This document shows, piece after piece, positions 1-7,163 of a DNA stretch of 64,000 nucleotides. The stretch spans positions 1-64,000 of the forward strand of contig NZ_JAME01000025.1 in NCBI RefSeq assembly GCF_000521865.1. Direction: 5' to 3'. Both the position numbers and the translations under genes were made by a program. The DNA comes from Roseivivax isoporae LMG 25204 (GTDB lineage Bacteria > Pseudomonadota > Alphaproteobacteria > Rhodobacterales > Rhodobacteraceae). The notes beneath the pieces are model-generated. The model did not search any database and was not told the DNA's origin. It saw only the letters and a program-made list of their open reading frames with translations. How positions within the stretch are numbered: the first letter of the stretch is position 1; every line of letters starts with the position of its first letter.

Positions 1-22
1 CAACCGCCGCACGGGTTTTCAT
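1..22 (-). CDS. Probable class III alcohol dehydrogenase / S-(hydroxymethyl)glutathione dehydrogenase, first codons only
   Basis: Only the first seven codons lie in the window; the gene runs off the left edge. They read MKTRAAV, which matches from memory the start of alphaproteobacterial class III alcohol dehydrogenases, the glutathione-dependent formaldehyde dehydrogenases. The ATG is preceded by a perfect AGGAGG ribosome site (complement of 31-36) at 8-base spacing. The partner enzyme of that pathway, S-formylglutathione hydrolase, sits 16 kb away at 16318. The identity rests on seven residues, so another zinc alcohol dehydrogenase, or an unrelated protein, is possible. Confidence 0.45.
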
Positions 23-126
23 GTTCCGTCCCTCCTGCTTTGTCCGGTCCGCGCGGACGTTGAGGGAAACGCGCGCCCTCGGCAACCGTGCAATGCGCGG
101 CACCGACTTTCGTCTGCGCCGCCGGC

Positions 127-795
127 TCAGAAATCGGCCCAGAGGCCGAGCTTGATCCCCATGCTCGCGTCCCCGACGAGGCCGTAGGCCCCGCCGATCT
201 CGACCGACAGGTGGTCGGTGAGCGGCCAGACGAGCGACGGCGCGAGGCGCAGGAACGCCGGATCGCCCGACTCCTGTCCCATCTGGACCTGCAGGAGCGT
301 CTTGCGGCCGCGCGCGCCGGTCAGGCCGAAGGTCACGTCGACCTTCACGTCCGCCCCCGTGCCGCCGCCGAGCGGCTGTTCCACCAGCGCGTCCGCCGCG
401 ACCCAGCCGCGGTCCCAGCCCATGCCGACCGAGAGCCCGGGCCGCACGACCGCCGCGCCCTCGATGCGGCCGAGGCCGAGTTCGGTCGCGATGCGGATGC
501 GCGCGCCCTCGCGCGTGAGCGGCCAGCGCACGAAGCCCACCATCTTGCCCGCGCCGGACACCGACCGGCCGAGGTCGAGACCCGCGGTCAGCCGGTCGGT
601 GACGCCATATTCGAGGTAGAGCGCGTCGTAACGCCCGGTGGGCTGCAGGCCGGTCCAGGTGGTGACGTCCTGCGGCCAGGTCAGGTGGACCGCGGCGCTG
701 GCGAACCAGCTGCCGCGCTCCTGCGGCCAGGCCCCGGCCTCGACCGTCGGCGCGGCGCCGAGCCCCGCGAGGCAGAGTGCCAGAAACCGCCGCAT
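127..795 (-). CDS. Outer-membrane beta-barrel-like protein of unknown function
   Basis: The protein has 222 residues. It starts with a signal peptide (MRRFLALCLAGLG, likely cleaved near EAGAW), followed by alternating hydrophobic and polar short strands rich in Gly, Trp and Tyr. It ends in Trp-Ala-Asp-Phe; a final aromatic residue is the usual signal for assembly of outer membrane barrels. I chose the ATG at 795 over one 15 bases upstream because it has an AAGGAGGGG site in front and begins directly with the signal peptide. I cannot place it in a named family. It diverges from the parA-like gene, and the shared upstream region holds a CtrA-type box. Confidence 0.65.
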   Translation of the reverse strand: MRRFLALCLAGLGAAPTVEAGAWPQERGSWFASAAVHLTWPQDVTTWTGLQPTGRYDALYLEYGVTDRLTAGLDLGRSVSGAGKMVGFVRWPLTREGARIRIATELGLGRIEGAAVVRPGLSVGMGWDRGWVAADALVEQPLGGGTGADVKVDVTFGLTGARGRKTLLQVQMGQESGDPAFLRLAPSLVWPLTDHLSVEIGGAYGLVGDASMGIKLGLWADF

Positions 796-837
796 GTCCC
801 CTCCTTGCACAGCGTGGATCAGGAGAGCGGATCGGGG

Positions 838-852
838 TTAAAGGCGCGTTAA
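838..852. promoter_or_regulatory. Perfect CtrA box (TTAA-N7-TTAA)
   Basis: The sequence is TTAA, seven bases (AGGCGCG), TTAA, an exact match to the alphaproteobacterial CtrA consensus. Its outer edges form an inverted repeat (GGTTAA...TTAACC). It lies 43 bases upstream of the barrel-protein start on the minus strand and about 116 bases upstream of the parA-like start on the plus strand, so it could serve either gene. TTAA is rare in DNA this GC-rich, which makes a chance match less likely. Binding is inferred. Confidence 0.6.
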
Positions 853-968
853 CCTTGGTTTTCCGGCACGGAAGGCGGTCGCGTGCAGCGCATGCGGGCC
901 CAAGACCTATGGTCAAGTGCGCCCTGCCTGTGCAAGATGACGTGTGGAACACCACAGGAGGGGTGCCG

Positions 969-1610
969 ATGGCCGGTTCCGTCATCACCGTGGCCCAGCA
1001 GAAGGGCGGATCGGGAAAGACGACGCTCGCGGCGAACCTCGCGGTGGGGTTCCTGCGCCGCGGGCAACGGGTCGCGCTGATCGACACCGACCCGCAGGGC
1101 AGCCTCGGGCGCTGGTTCATGACGCGGCTCGAGGCCGCGGGCGACGCCGCACCGGACATGGAGTTCGCCACCTCCTCGGCCTGGGGCATCACCTACGAGA
1201 CCCGCAAGCTGACCGCCGCGCACGACGTGGTCATCATCGACACGCCGCCCAAGGCCGACAGCGACCTGCGGCCCGCGCTGCGCACCGCCGACCTCGTGGT
1301 GGTGCCGGTCGCCATGAGCCACGTGGATCTCTGGGCGACCGAGGGCGTGCTCGACCTCGCCCGGCGCGAGGGCAAGGAGGTCCTCGTCGTCATGAACCGC
1401 GCCCGTGCGGGCACCCGGCTCGGCGCAGAGGTGGCGCAGAAGGCCGAGGAACTGGCCGCCCGCATCGCCAGGGCGCAGTTCGGCAACAGGGTCGTCTACG
1501 CCGAGGCGCTGGGACAGGGCCGGGGCGCCGCCGAGGGCGCGAAGGGCCCCGCGCGCGAGGAGGTCGATGCCCTGACCGCAGAGGTGGCGGAGATCCTCCG
1601 GAACGGCTAG
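969..1610 (+). CDS. Orphan ParA/MinD-family ATPase
   Basis: The protein has 213 residues. A deviant Walker A (KGGSGKTT, about residues 10-17) is followed by the ALIDTDPQGS segment and a Walker B-like VVIIDTPP, the standard order for ParA-type partition ATPases. The ATG at 969 has AGGAGGGG a few bases upstream and starts right at the first beta strand, so I reject an in-frame start at 777. No ParB, centromere-like repeats or MipZ features are visible nearby. Members of this family position chromosomes, plasmids, chemoreceptor clusters or other cargo on the nucleoid or membrane; the cargo here is unknown. It is followed by a kinase-like unknown and zapE in the same direction. Confidence 0.85.
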   Translation: MAGSVITVAQQKGGSGKTTLAANLAVGFLRRGQRVALIDTDPQGSLGRWFMTRLEAAGDAAPDMEFATSSAWGITYETRKLTAAHDVVIIDTPPKADSDLRPALRTADLVVVPVAMSHVDLWATEGVLDLARREGKEVLVVMNRARAGTRLGAEVAQKAEELAARIARAQFGNRVVYAEALGQGRGAAEGAKGPAREEVDALTAEVAEILRNG

Positions 1611-1664
1611 ACGGGACCCGCCCCGCCACGGGGGCCGCCGCACAGGATGCCGCAGGAGATGCCC

Positions 1665-2507
1665 ATGACTGACCGCGCCGCGCTGGCCGACCTGATCCGC
1701 GCCGACAGCGCCGCACGCGGGCGCACGATTTCGCGCCTGGGATATTTCTGCGCACCGTTCCGGCCGGCCTCGGGACCCTACACGGACCGGGTGGTCAAGA
1801 TCTACCGGGGCCTGCCGGACGCCGCCGCGCTCGACCGGCTGGCCGCGGCGCACGATGCCTATGTGGAGGCGCTGCGCGCGGCGGGCGTGCCCCTGCCCGA
1901 GACCGCGTTCCACCTCGTCGACGTGGACGGCGTGCGCGTGCCGGTCGTGGTGCAGGAGGCGCTGCCCGAGGACAGCCTGATGCGCCCGCGCATGCAGACG
2001 GGGTCGCGGGACGCGACGCTCGCCATGATGCAGGCGGCGGGCGACGTCATCGCGACCTTCTGGCACAACGTCCGGGGCGATGACCGGCGCATCGGCTTTC
2101 ACCCCTCGATCCGCAACTTCGCCATCCTCGACGGACGGGCGGTGTTCTTCGACACCTTCCCGCCGCTCATCGACTACGACCGGGACGAGATGGGGCGGCT
2201 CCTGCTGCAATTCTCCGAAAAGCGGCTCATGCGGCTGGTAGGACCGCTCCTGCGCGCGCGCGTCACCGGGATCCAGGACGAGTGGTATTCGGCACCCGAG
2301 ACGCTCGTCGGGCTCGTGGGGTCGGCCTGCCGGCTGCGGCCGGAACACGCGGACGCCTATCTCGACTGGGGGCGCGGCTTTGCCCGCGATCGCATGACGC
2401 CCTGGGCCGACGAGGCGCTGGCGGGGCTCGATGCGCCGCCGCGGCTGCCGGGCTACTGGACGGGGTTCCGGCGGCTCCTCGGCCTCCAGGGGGAGCCCAA
2501 TGTCTGA
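1665..2507 (+). CDS. Uncharacterised protein with a kinase-like catalytic loop
   Basis: The protein has 280 residues and I recognise no named family with certainty. A central stretch reads GFHPSIRNFAILDG and then VFFDTFPP. The spacing of His, Asn and Asp resembles the Brenner loop and metal-binding Asp of aminoglycoside-phosphotransferase and Kdo-kinase folds, and an earlier VVKIYRG could be the ATP-lysine strand. This is only a resemblance. Of three possible ATGs (1647, 1659, 1665) the last has an AGGAG at 6-base spacing. Its final codons overlap the zapE start by 8 bases, suggesting coupled translation, and the parA-like gene lies 54 bases upstream. Confidence 0.7.
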   Translation: MTDRAALADLIRADSAARGRTISRLGYFCAPFRPASGPYTDRVVKIYRGLPDAAALDRLAAAHDAYVEALRAAGVPLPETAFHLVDVDGVRVPVVVQEALPEDSLMRPRMQTGSRDATLAMMQAAGDVIATFWHNVRGDDRRIGFHPSIRNFAILDGRAVFFDTFPPLIDYDRDEMGRLLLQFSEKRLMRLVGPLLRARVTGIQDEWYSAPETLVGLVGSACRLRPEHADAYLDWGRGFARDRMTPWADEALAGLDAPPRLPGYWTGFRRLLGLQGEPNV

Positions 2508-3558
2508 GACGCTGCCGGCGCTCTACGAACGCCGCGTGGCGGAGGGCACGCTCGACGCCGATCCCGCCCAGCGCGAGACCCTGCCCGAGTTCGAGCGCAT
2601 CCGCGAGGAGCTTGCGAAGCCGCGCAAGGGCGGGCTGTTCCGCAAGGCGCCGCCGCCACCCAAGGGGCTCTACCTCTGGGGAGGCGTCGGGCGCGGCAAG
2701 TCGATGCTGATGGACCTCTTCGTCGAGACGCTCGAGGTGCCGGCGCGGCGCGTGCATTTCCACGCCTTCATGCAGGAAATCCAGTCGGGCGTGCACGCCG
2801 AGCGGCAGAAGGGCACCGAGGATCCGATCCGCCCCGTGGCGCGCAAGGTGTCCGACGCGGTGCGCGTCCTCGCCTTCGACGAGATGCAGATCACCGACAT
2901 CGCGGACGCGATGATCGTCGGACGGCTGTTCGAACAGCTGGTCGCGGCGGGCTGCGTGGTGGTGACCACGTCGAACCGCGTGCCCGACGACCTCTACAAG
3001 GACGGTTTGAACCGGCAGCTCTTCCTGCCGTTCATCGATCACATCAAGGACACCATGGTGGTGAAGGAACTCGCCGCCGCCCGCGACTACCGGCAGGACC
3101 GGCTGGCGGGCACCGACACCTACTTCACCCCGAACGGACCCGAGGCGCGCGAGGCGATCGAGGCGGTCTGGCAGCGCCTGTCGGACGGGCGCGAGGAGCC
3201 GCTCGAGCTCCGGGTGCAGGGGCGCACGCTGGCGCTGCCGCGGTTCTCGAACGGGGTGGCGCGGGCGCGGTTCTACGACCTTTGCGGCCGGATGCTCGGG
3301 CCCGCGGACTACCTCAAGCTCGCCGAGACGGTGCGCGTGCTGATCCTCGAGGACGTGCCGCAGCTGAGCCGGCAGAACTTCAACGAGGCCAAGCGGTTCG
3401 TCACCCTGATCGACGCGCTCTACGAGGCGCGCACGCGGCTCATCATGTCCGCGGCCGCGGCGCCCGAATACCTCTACGTCGAAGGGGTCGGCGCGTTCGA
3501 GTTCGACCGCACGGCGAGCCGCCTGCGCGAGATGCAGTCCGAAGGCTGGGGAAGCTGA
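2500..3558 (+). CDS. zapE: Cell division protein ZapE (AFG1-like ATPase)
   Basis: The 352-residue protein is a P-loop ATPase of the AFG1/ZapE family. It shows Walker A GGVGRGKSMLMD, the family motif VHFHAFM, a Walker B VLAFDEMQITDIADA, the sensor region VVTTSNRVPDDLYK with NRQLFLPFI, and a C-terminal ALYEARTRL helix. In E. coli ZapE acts at the Z ring and affects FtsZ polymers under stress; mitochondrial relatives act in protein turnover. The start ATG lies inside the end of the preceding gene, so the two are probably translated together. A GC-rich hairpin follows the stop. Confidence 0.95.
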   Translation: MSETLPALYERRVAEGTLDADPAQRETLPEFERIREELAKPRKGGLFRKAPPPPKGLYLWGGVGRGKSMLMDLFVETLEVPARRVHFHAFMQEIQSGVHAERQKGTEDPIRPVARKVSDAVRVLAFDEMQITDIADAMIVGRLFEQLVAAGCVVVTTSNRVPDDLYKDGLNRQLFLPFIDHIKDTMVVKELAAARDYRQDRLAGTDTYFTPNGPEAREAIEAVWQRLSDGREEPLELRVQGRTLALPRFSNGVARARFYDLCGRMLGPADYLKLAETVRVLILEDVPQLSRQNFNEAKRFVTLIDALYEARTRLIMSAAAAPEYLYVEGVGAFEFDRTASRLREMQSEGWGS

Positions 3559-3586
3559 CCGGGCCAGCCGCACCCGGACAGAAAGC

Positions 3587-3604
3587 GGGGTCCCGAAGGA
3601 CCCC
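3587..3604 (+). terminator. Hairpin after zapE
   Basis: GGGGTCC, a CGAA tetraloop and GGACCCC form a perfect 7-bp stem 28 bases after the zapE stop. There is no clear T run behind it, so it may be a weak terminator or an RNA-stabilising hairpin. Confidence 0.5.
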
Positions 3605-3861
3605 GAAGGCTGCTCGAATGCGGCTTGGTGCCTGTCTTGTCGCAAGGCCGGTCCGGGTGGGCCGGAACGGCGCGTAAGGGCAACCGGGACATGCTCGGCG
3701 ACGCTGCTGCCAGGCACGATCCGCTTGGGCACCGCCCTGCCGGTAATCGTCGGCATGGGCGGCTCTTGGAGCGGCCTGTCGTCACGTTGCTGTCCCAGTC
3801 AGAGCCGGTGTGCGTCTCGGGGGTGCCTACCGGGGTCTTGGGCCAATCTTTGCCCACAAAT

Positions 3862-3936
3862 GATTCGCCCGTCAACATCTAGTATCGCTGTCGATTCAAA
3901 TGAGTTGTGGATAAAGAATCAGCTATATCTGGATAA
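3862..3936. promoter_or_regulatory. AT-rich island with two DnaA boxes and three GANTC (CcrM) sites
   Basis: TGTGGATAA at 3906-3914 is the exact complement of the DnaA box TTATCCACA. TCTGGATAA at 3928-3936 differs from it by one base, has the same orientation and starts 22 bases (two helical turns) further on. A weaker TTGCCCACA lies at 3850-3858. GANTC methylation sites occur at 3862 (GATTC), 3893 (GATTC) and 3916 (GAATC). What this element does is unknown; possibilities are a DnaA-controlled promoter, a DnaA titration site or an origin-like element. Confidence 0.5.
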
Positions 3937-3953
3937 GGTCGGTCGTCCCGATG

Positions 3954-5225
3954 TCAGCGGTTTTCCCGCAGCACCGCGCCGGCCAGGTAGAGCGAGCCGC
4001 AGATCAGGATCCGCGAGGACGGCGCCCGGCGGGCGATGCCGCGCACCGCCGACAGGACGTCGGACGCGGTCTCGGCCGCAAGCCCCGCGGCCCGGGCGGC
4101 AGCCGCGGTGTCCTCGGCCGGCAGGGTGTTGGTCTCTCCGGGCACCGGAACGGCGGTCAGGCTTTCGGCCACGCTGCCGAGGGGCCGCAGGTAGCCTGCC
4201 ACGTCCTTGGTGTTGAGCATGCCGCAGACCAGGTGCGTGGGCCGCTGCGTGCGGGCCAGATGGGCGGCCAGCGCGCGTCCCGCCGCCGGGTTGTGCCCGC
4301 CATCGAGCCAGAGTTCGGCCTGCGGCGCGGCCTCGACCAGCGGGCCCTCGCGCAGCCGCTGCATGCGCGCCGGCCATTCGGCCCGCGTGACCGCGGCCTC
4401 GCAGGCGGCCTCGTCGTGACCGAGATGGCGCAACGCGGCGAGCGCGGCGCCGGCATTGTCGATCTGGTGCGGTCCGGGCAGGTTCGGCAGCGGCAGGTCC
4501 AGAAGCCCGGTCTCGTCCTGGTAGACAAGCCGCCCGCGGTCCTCGACCGCGTGCCAGTGCTGCCCGTGGGCGATCAGCGGCGCGCCGAGCCGCGCGGCCT
4601 GCGCCTCGATCACCTCCATCGCCGCGTCCTCCTGCGGACCCACCACGCAGGGCACGCCGCGCTTGAGGATGCCGGCCTTCTCGAACGCGATCTTGCCCAG
4701 CGTGTCGCCGAGATAGGCCTCGTGATCCATCGAGACCGGCGTGATGATCGTGAGCGCGGGACGCTCGACCACGTTTGTCGCATCGAGCCGCCCGCCGAGC
4801 CCGACCTCGAGCAGGGTCGTGTCCGCCGCCTCGCGCGCAAAGACGAGCAGTGCCGCGCAGGTGGTGATCTCGAAATAGGTGATGGGCTGCGAGGCGTTCG
4901 CCGCGTAGCACTCGTCGAGCACCAGCGCGAGGTCCTGCTCGGAGATCAGCGTGCCCGCGACGCGGATGCGTTCGTGGAACCGCGCGAGGTGCGGCGAGGT
5001 GTAGGCGTGCACGCGCTCGCCCGCGGCCTCGAGCCCCGCCCGGACCATGGCCTGCGTCGATCCCTTGCCGTTGGTGCCGGCCACGTGGATCACCGGCGGC
5101 AGGTCGCGCTCGGGATGACCCAGCGCCTCGAGCAGCCGCCAGACGCGGTCGAGCGTGAGGTCGATGATCTTGGGGTGCAGGGCCATCATCCTCTGCAGGA
5201 TGTGGTCCGAGGTGAACGCCGTCAT
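3954..5225 (-). CDS. folC: Bifunctional folylpolyglutamate synthase / dihydrofolate synthase
   Basis: The 423-residue cytosolic ligase adds glutamate to dihydropteroate and folate derivatives. It carries the family P-loop HVAGTNGKGST near residue 50, then TSPHLARFHERI, LEVGLGGRLDATN and the Mur-ligase-like DGGHNPAA of the C-terminal domain. The ATG overlaps the accD stop in an ATGA, so the pair is translationally coupled; accD-folC adjacency is common in proteobacteria. The length is normal for the family. Confidence 0.95.
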   Translation of the reverse strand: MTAFTSDHILQRMMALHPKIIDLTLDRVWRLLEALGHPERDLPPVIHVAGTNGKGSTQAMVRAGLEAAGERVHAYTSPHLARFHERIRVAGTLISEQDLALVLDECYAANASQPITYFEITTCAALLVFAREAADTTLLEVGLGGRLDATNVVERPALTIITPVSMDHEAYLGDTLGKIAFEKAGILKRGVPCVVGPQEDAAMEVIEAQAARLGAPLIAHGQHWHAVEDRGRLVYQDETGLLDLPLPNLPGPHQIDNAGAALAALRHLGHDEAACEAAVTRAEWPARMQRLREGPLVEAAPQAELWLDGGHNPAAGRALAAHLARTQRPTHLVCGMLNTKDVAGYLRPLGSVAESLTAVPVPGETNTLPAEDTAAAARAAGLAAETASDVLSAVRGIARRAPSSRILICGSLYLAGAVLRENR

Positions 5226-6175
5226 TCCCGCGGCTTGTCGGGGGCGCCCTCGGCACCCGGCATGTCGGCCTCGATGCGGTCGTCGGCGATGCTCTCAGGC
5301 GCGGGCAGCTCGCCCCAGACGGGCGGCGGCATGTCCATGAGCATGCGCAGCATCACGATCAGTTCCTCGCGCAGCTTGCGCCGGTCGGTGACCCGGTCGA
5401 GCATCCCGTGCTCGAGCAGGTATTCCGCCCGCTGGAAGCCTTCGGGCAGCTTCTCGCGGATCGTCTGCTCGATCACGCGGGGCCCGGCAAAGCAGATGAG
5501 CGCACCGGGCTCGGCGATCTGGATGTCGCCCAGCATGGCATAGGAGGCCGTCACGCCGCCCGTGGTCGGGTGCGTCAGCACCACGACATAGGGAAGGCCG
5601 GCCTCGCGCAGCATCTGGATCGCCACGGTGCTGCGGGGCATCTGCATCAGCGACAGGATGCCTTCCTGCATGCGCGCGCCGCCCGCGGCCGAGAACAGCA
5701 CCAGGGGGCACTTGCGCTTCACCGCCTCCTCGGCGGCCTTGATGATGGCATTTCCGACGAACATGCCCATGGAGCCGCCCATGAACGAGAAGTCCTGCGC
5801 GGCCGCGACGATGGGCGTGCGGCCCATCTCGCCGTAGGCGACGAGCATCGCCTCCTTCTCGCCGGTCGCGCGCTGCGCGCCCTTCATGCGGTCCGGGTAC
5901 TTCTTCTGGTCGCGGAAGTGCAGCGGGTCGGGCAGCGGATCGGGCACGGCGATCTCGACGAACATGCCGCCGTCGAAGAGCGCCTTGAACCGCTTGCGCG
6001 GCACGAGCTGCATGTGGTGGCCGCAGTTCGAGCAGACATGCAGGTTGTCGGCCAGTTCCCGGTGGAACAGCATGGTTCCGCAGCTGTCGCACTTGGTCCA
6101 GAGGTTCTCGGGGATCTCGCGGCGCGAGAAGATCGAGTTGATCCGCGGCCTGACGTAGTTCGAGATCCAGTTCAT
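5222..6175 (-). CDS. accD: Acetyl-CoA carboxylase, carboxyltransferase subunit beta
   Basis: The 317-residue protein forms the carboxyltransferase with AccA and makes malonyl-CoA for fatty acid synthesis. The N-terminal zinc ribbon is complete (CDSCG followed by CSNCG) and the crotonase-like core shows FSAAGGARMQEG and HPTTGGVTASYAMLGD. The start at MNWISNYVRP has a GGGGGAAG site; an in-frame ATG 66 bases upstream lacks one and would add an unrelated leader. The C-terminal tail is short and acidic. Confidence 0.95.
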   Translation of the reverse strand: MNWISNYVRPRINSIFSRREIPENLWTKCDSCGTMLFHRELADNLHVCSNCGHHMQLVPRKRFKALFDGGMFVEIAVPDPLPDPLHFRDQKKYPDRMKGAQRATGEKEAMLVAYGEMGRTPIVAAAQDFSFMGGSMGMFVGNAIIKAAEEAVKRKCPLVLFSAAGGARMQEGILSLMQMPRSTVAIQMLREAGLPYVVVLTHPTTGGVTASYAMLGDIQIAEPGALICFAGPRVIEQTIREKLPEGFQRAEYLLEHGMLDRVTDRRKLREELIVMLRMLMDMPPPVWGELPAPESIADDRIEADMPGAEGAPDKPRE

Positions 6176-6232
6176 CGCGCTTCCCCCGCGGGTGCTCGTC
6201 CAGCGTGGGCCGGACTTATGTCGGCTGCGACC

Positions 6233-6244
6233 GGATTGCAATCC
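6233..6244. promoter_or_regulatory. Perfect 12-base palindrome GGATTGCAATCC upstream of accD
   Basis: The palindrome lies 58 bases upstream of the accD ATG, in the 87-base gap behind the CPBP gene. It may be an operator for the accD-folC pair, or chance. The next bases toward the CPBP stop form a short GCGCCCGCGGGCGC hairpin that could help end that transcript. Confidence 0.3.
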
Positions 6245-6262
6245 GCGCCCGCGGGCGCGCGG

Positions 6263-7156
6263 TCACGGGCGGCGGATGCCGAGCGCGAGGCGCGCCGCGA
6301 TCCAGCTTGCCCCGAGCGCCGCGAAATCCGCGGGCAGGACGCGCCCGACCTCGTCCGCGTCCCCGGGCCCGAACGGGTAGGTGTAGAGCGCGAGCCCCGA
6401 CATCGGCCCCTGCAGCGAGATGCCGAGGAGCACCACGGCGTTGTTGACGAAATGCAGCGCGAGCGCGGGACCGAGCGTGCCCGACCGCGCCGTGAGATCC
6501 GCGGCGATCAGACCGAACGCGCCCGCCCAGGCCGCGACGAGCCACGCATTCGTGCCGAAGCCCCCCGCGTAATGCCCGAGCGCGAAGAGCGCAGAGGGCA
6601 GCACCAGCCACAGGAGCGGGCTGCGGAACCGCGCGGCAAGCTGGCTCTGCAGGTATCCGCGAAAGAACAGTTCCTCGCTGCCGACCTGCACGAAGATCGC
6701 CAGCAGCGAGAGCGGCAGCAAGACGAGCCACTGGCCCGCCGCGAGGTTCGGCCGGAGCGGCTCGGGCGTACCGACCAGGGCCGCACCGATCAGCAGCCCG
6801 TTCAGGATCGTCGCGGCGGCGAGGACGCGCAGTCCCTGCGACAGGGCCGCGTCCGGCGGGCCGACGAGACTGCGCAGGCTCCGCCCGTGCAGCAGCCGCG
6901 CCGCAGCCCAGGTGCCGAGCCCGAGGAGCCCCATGGCGAAGAGGAGCGCGAGCAGGGTCGCGGGCGCCTCGGCCTGCACCATCATGCGTGCCAGCCGCGC
7001 GCCGTCCTCGGGGTGCAGGATCGCGGCGAGCGCAAAGAGCGCGTTGCCGCCGGCCAGCACCACCAGAAGCGTCATGAGGATGCCCAGCGCCAGCCGCCAG
7101 AGGGACGCGCGGGGGCGTGCGGGCGCGACGAGCGTCGCATGCGGGGCGTAGCTCAT
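6263..7156 (-). CDS. CPBP-family intramembrane metalloprotease-like protein
   Basis: The 297-residue integral membrane protein has about eight hydrophobic segments. The CPBP (Abi) signatures are all present: EELFFRGYLQ near residue 161, FALGHYAGG near 191 and HFVNNA near 235, giving the paired Glu, the Arg and the two His residues of this glutamic intramembrane protease family. Bacterial members range from prenyl-protein-protease-like enzymes to self-immunity proteins of bacteriocin loci; no bacteriocin gene is seen here. It starts 7 bases after the desaturase stop and is probably co-transcribed with it. Confidence 0.85.
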   Translation of the reverse strand: MSYAPHATLVAPARPRASLWRLALGILMTLLVVLAGGNALFALAAILHPEDGARLARMMVQAEAPATLLALLFAMGLLGLGTWAAARLLHGRSLRSLVGPPDAALSQGLRVLAAATILNGLLIGAALVGTPEPLRPNLAAGQWLVLLPLSLLAIFVQVGSEELFFRGYLQSQLAARFRSPLLWLVLPSALFALGHYAGGFGTNAWLVAAWAGAFGLIAADLTARSGTLGPALALHFVNNAVVLLGISLQGPMSGLALYTYPFGPGDADEVGRVLPADFAALGASWIAARLALGIRRP

Positions 7157-7163
7157 GGGCGGA

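Larger units (their letters stand above)
3559..3950. other. 392-base gene-free gap between convergent zapE and folC
   Basis: Both flanking genes end into this gap, so no promoter for them is needed here. After the zapE hairpin the first 250 bases are ordinary GC-rich DNA in which no open frame looks like a protein. The last 90 bases (about 3850-3940) are markedly AT-rich and carry the DnaA/GANTC cluster described separately. A small RNA cannot be excluded, but I see no tRNA fold. Confidence 0.5.

Noticed and set aside
969..1610. MipZ division-site regulator
   Set aside because: MipZ proteins are longer and open with a different P-loop context; this 213-residue protein fits the short orphan ParA class better.
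3850..3940. Calling the island the chromosomal origin outright
   Set aside because: Only two good DnaA boxes are present and the neighbouring genes are not those of known alphaproteobacterial origins. It is reported as a candidate regulatory or origin-like element only.
3725..4216. Plus-strand frame spanning the DnaA/GANTC island into folC
   Set aside because: It has no ribosome site, low-complexity arginine-rich sequence and runs into the complement of folC; it is an artefact of high GC.
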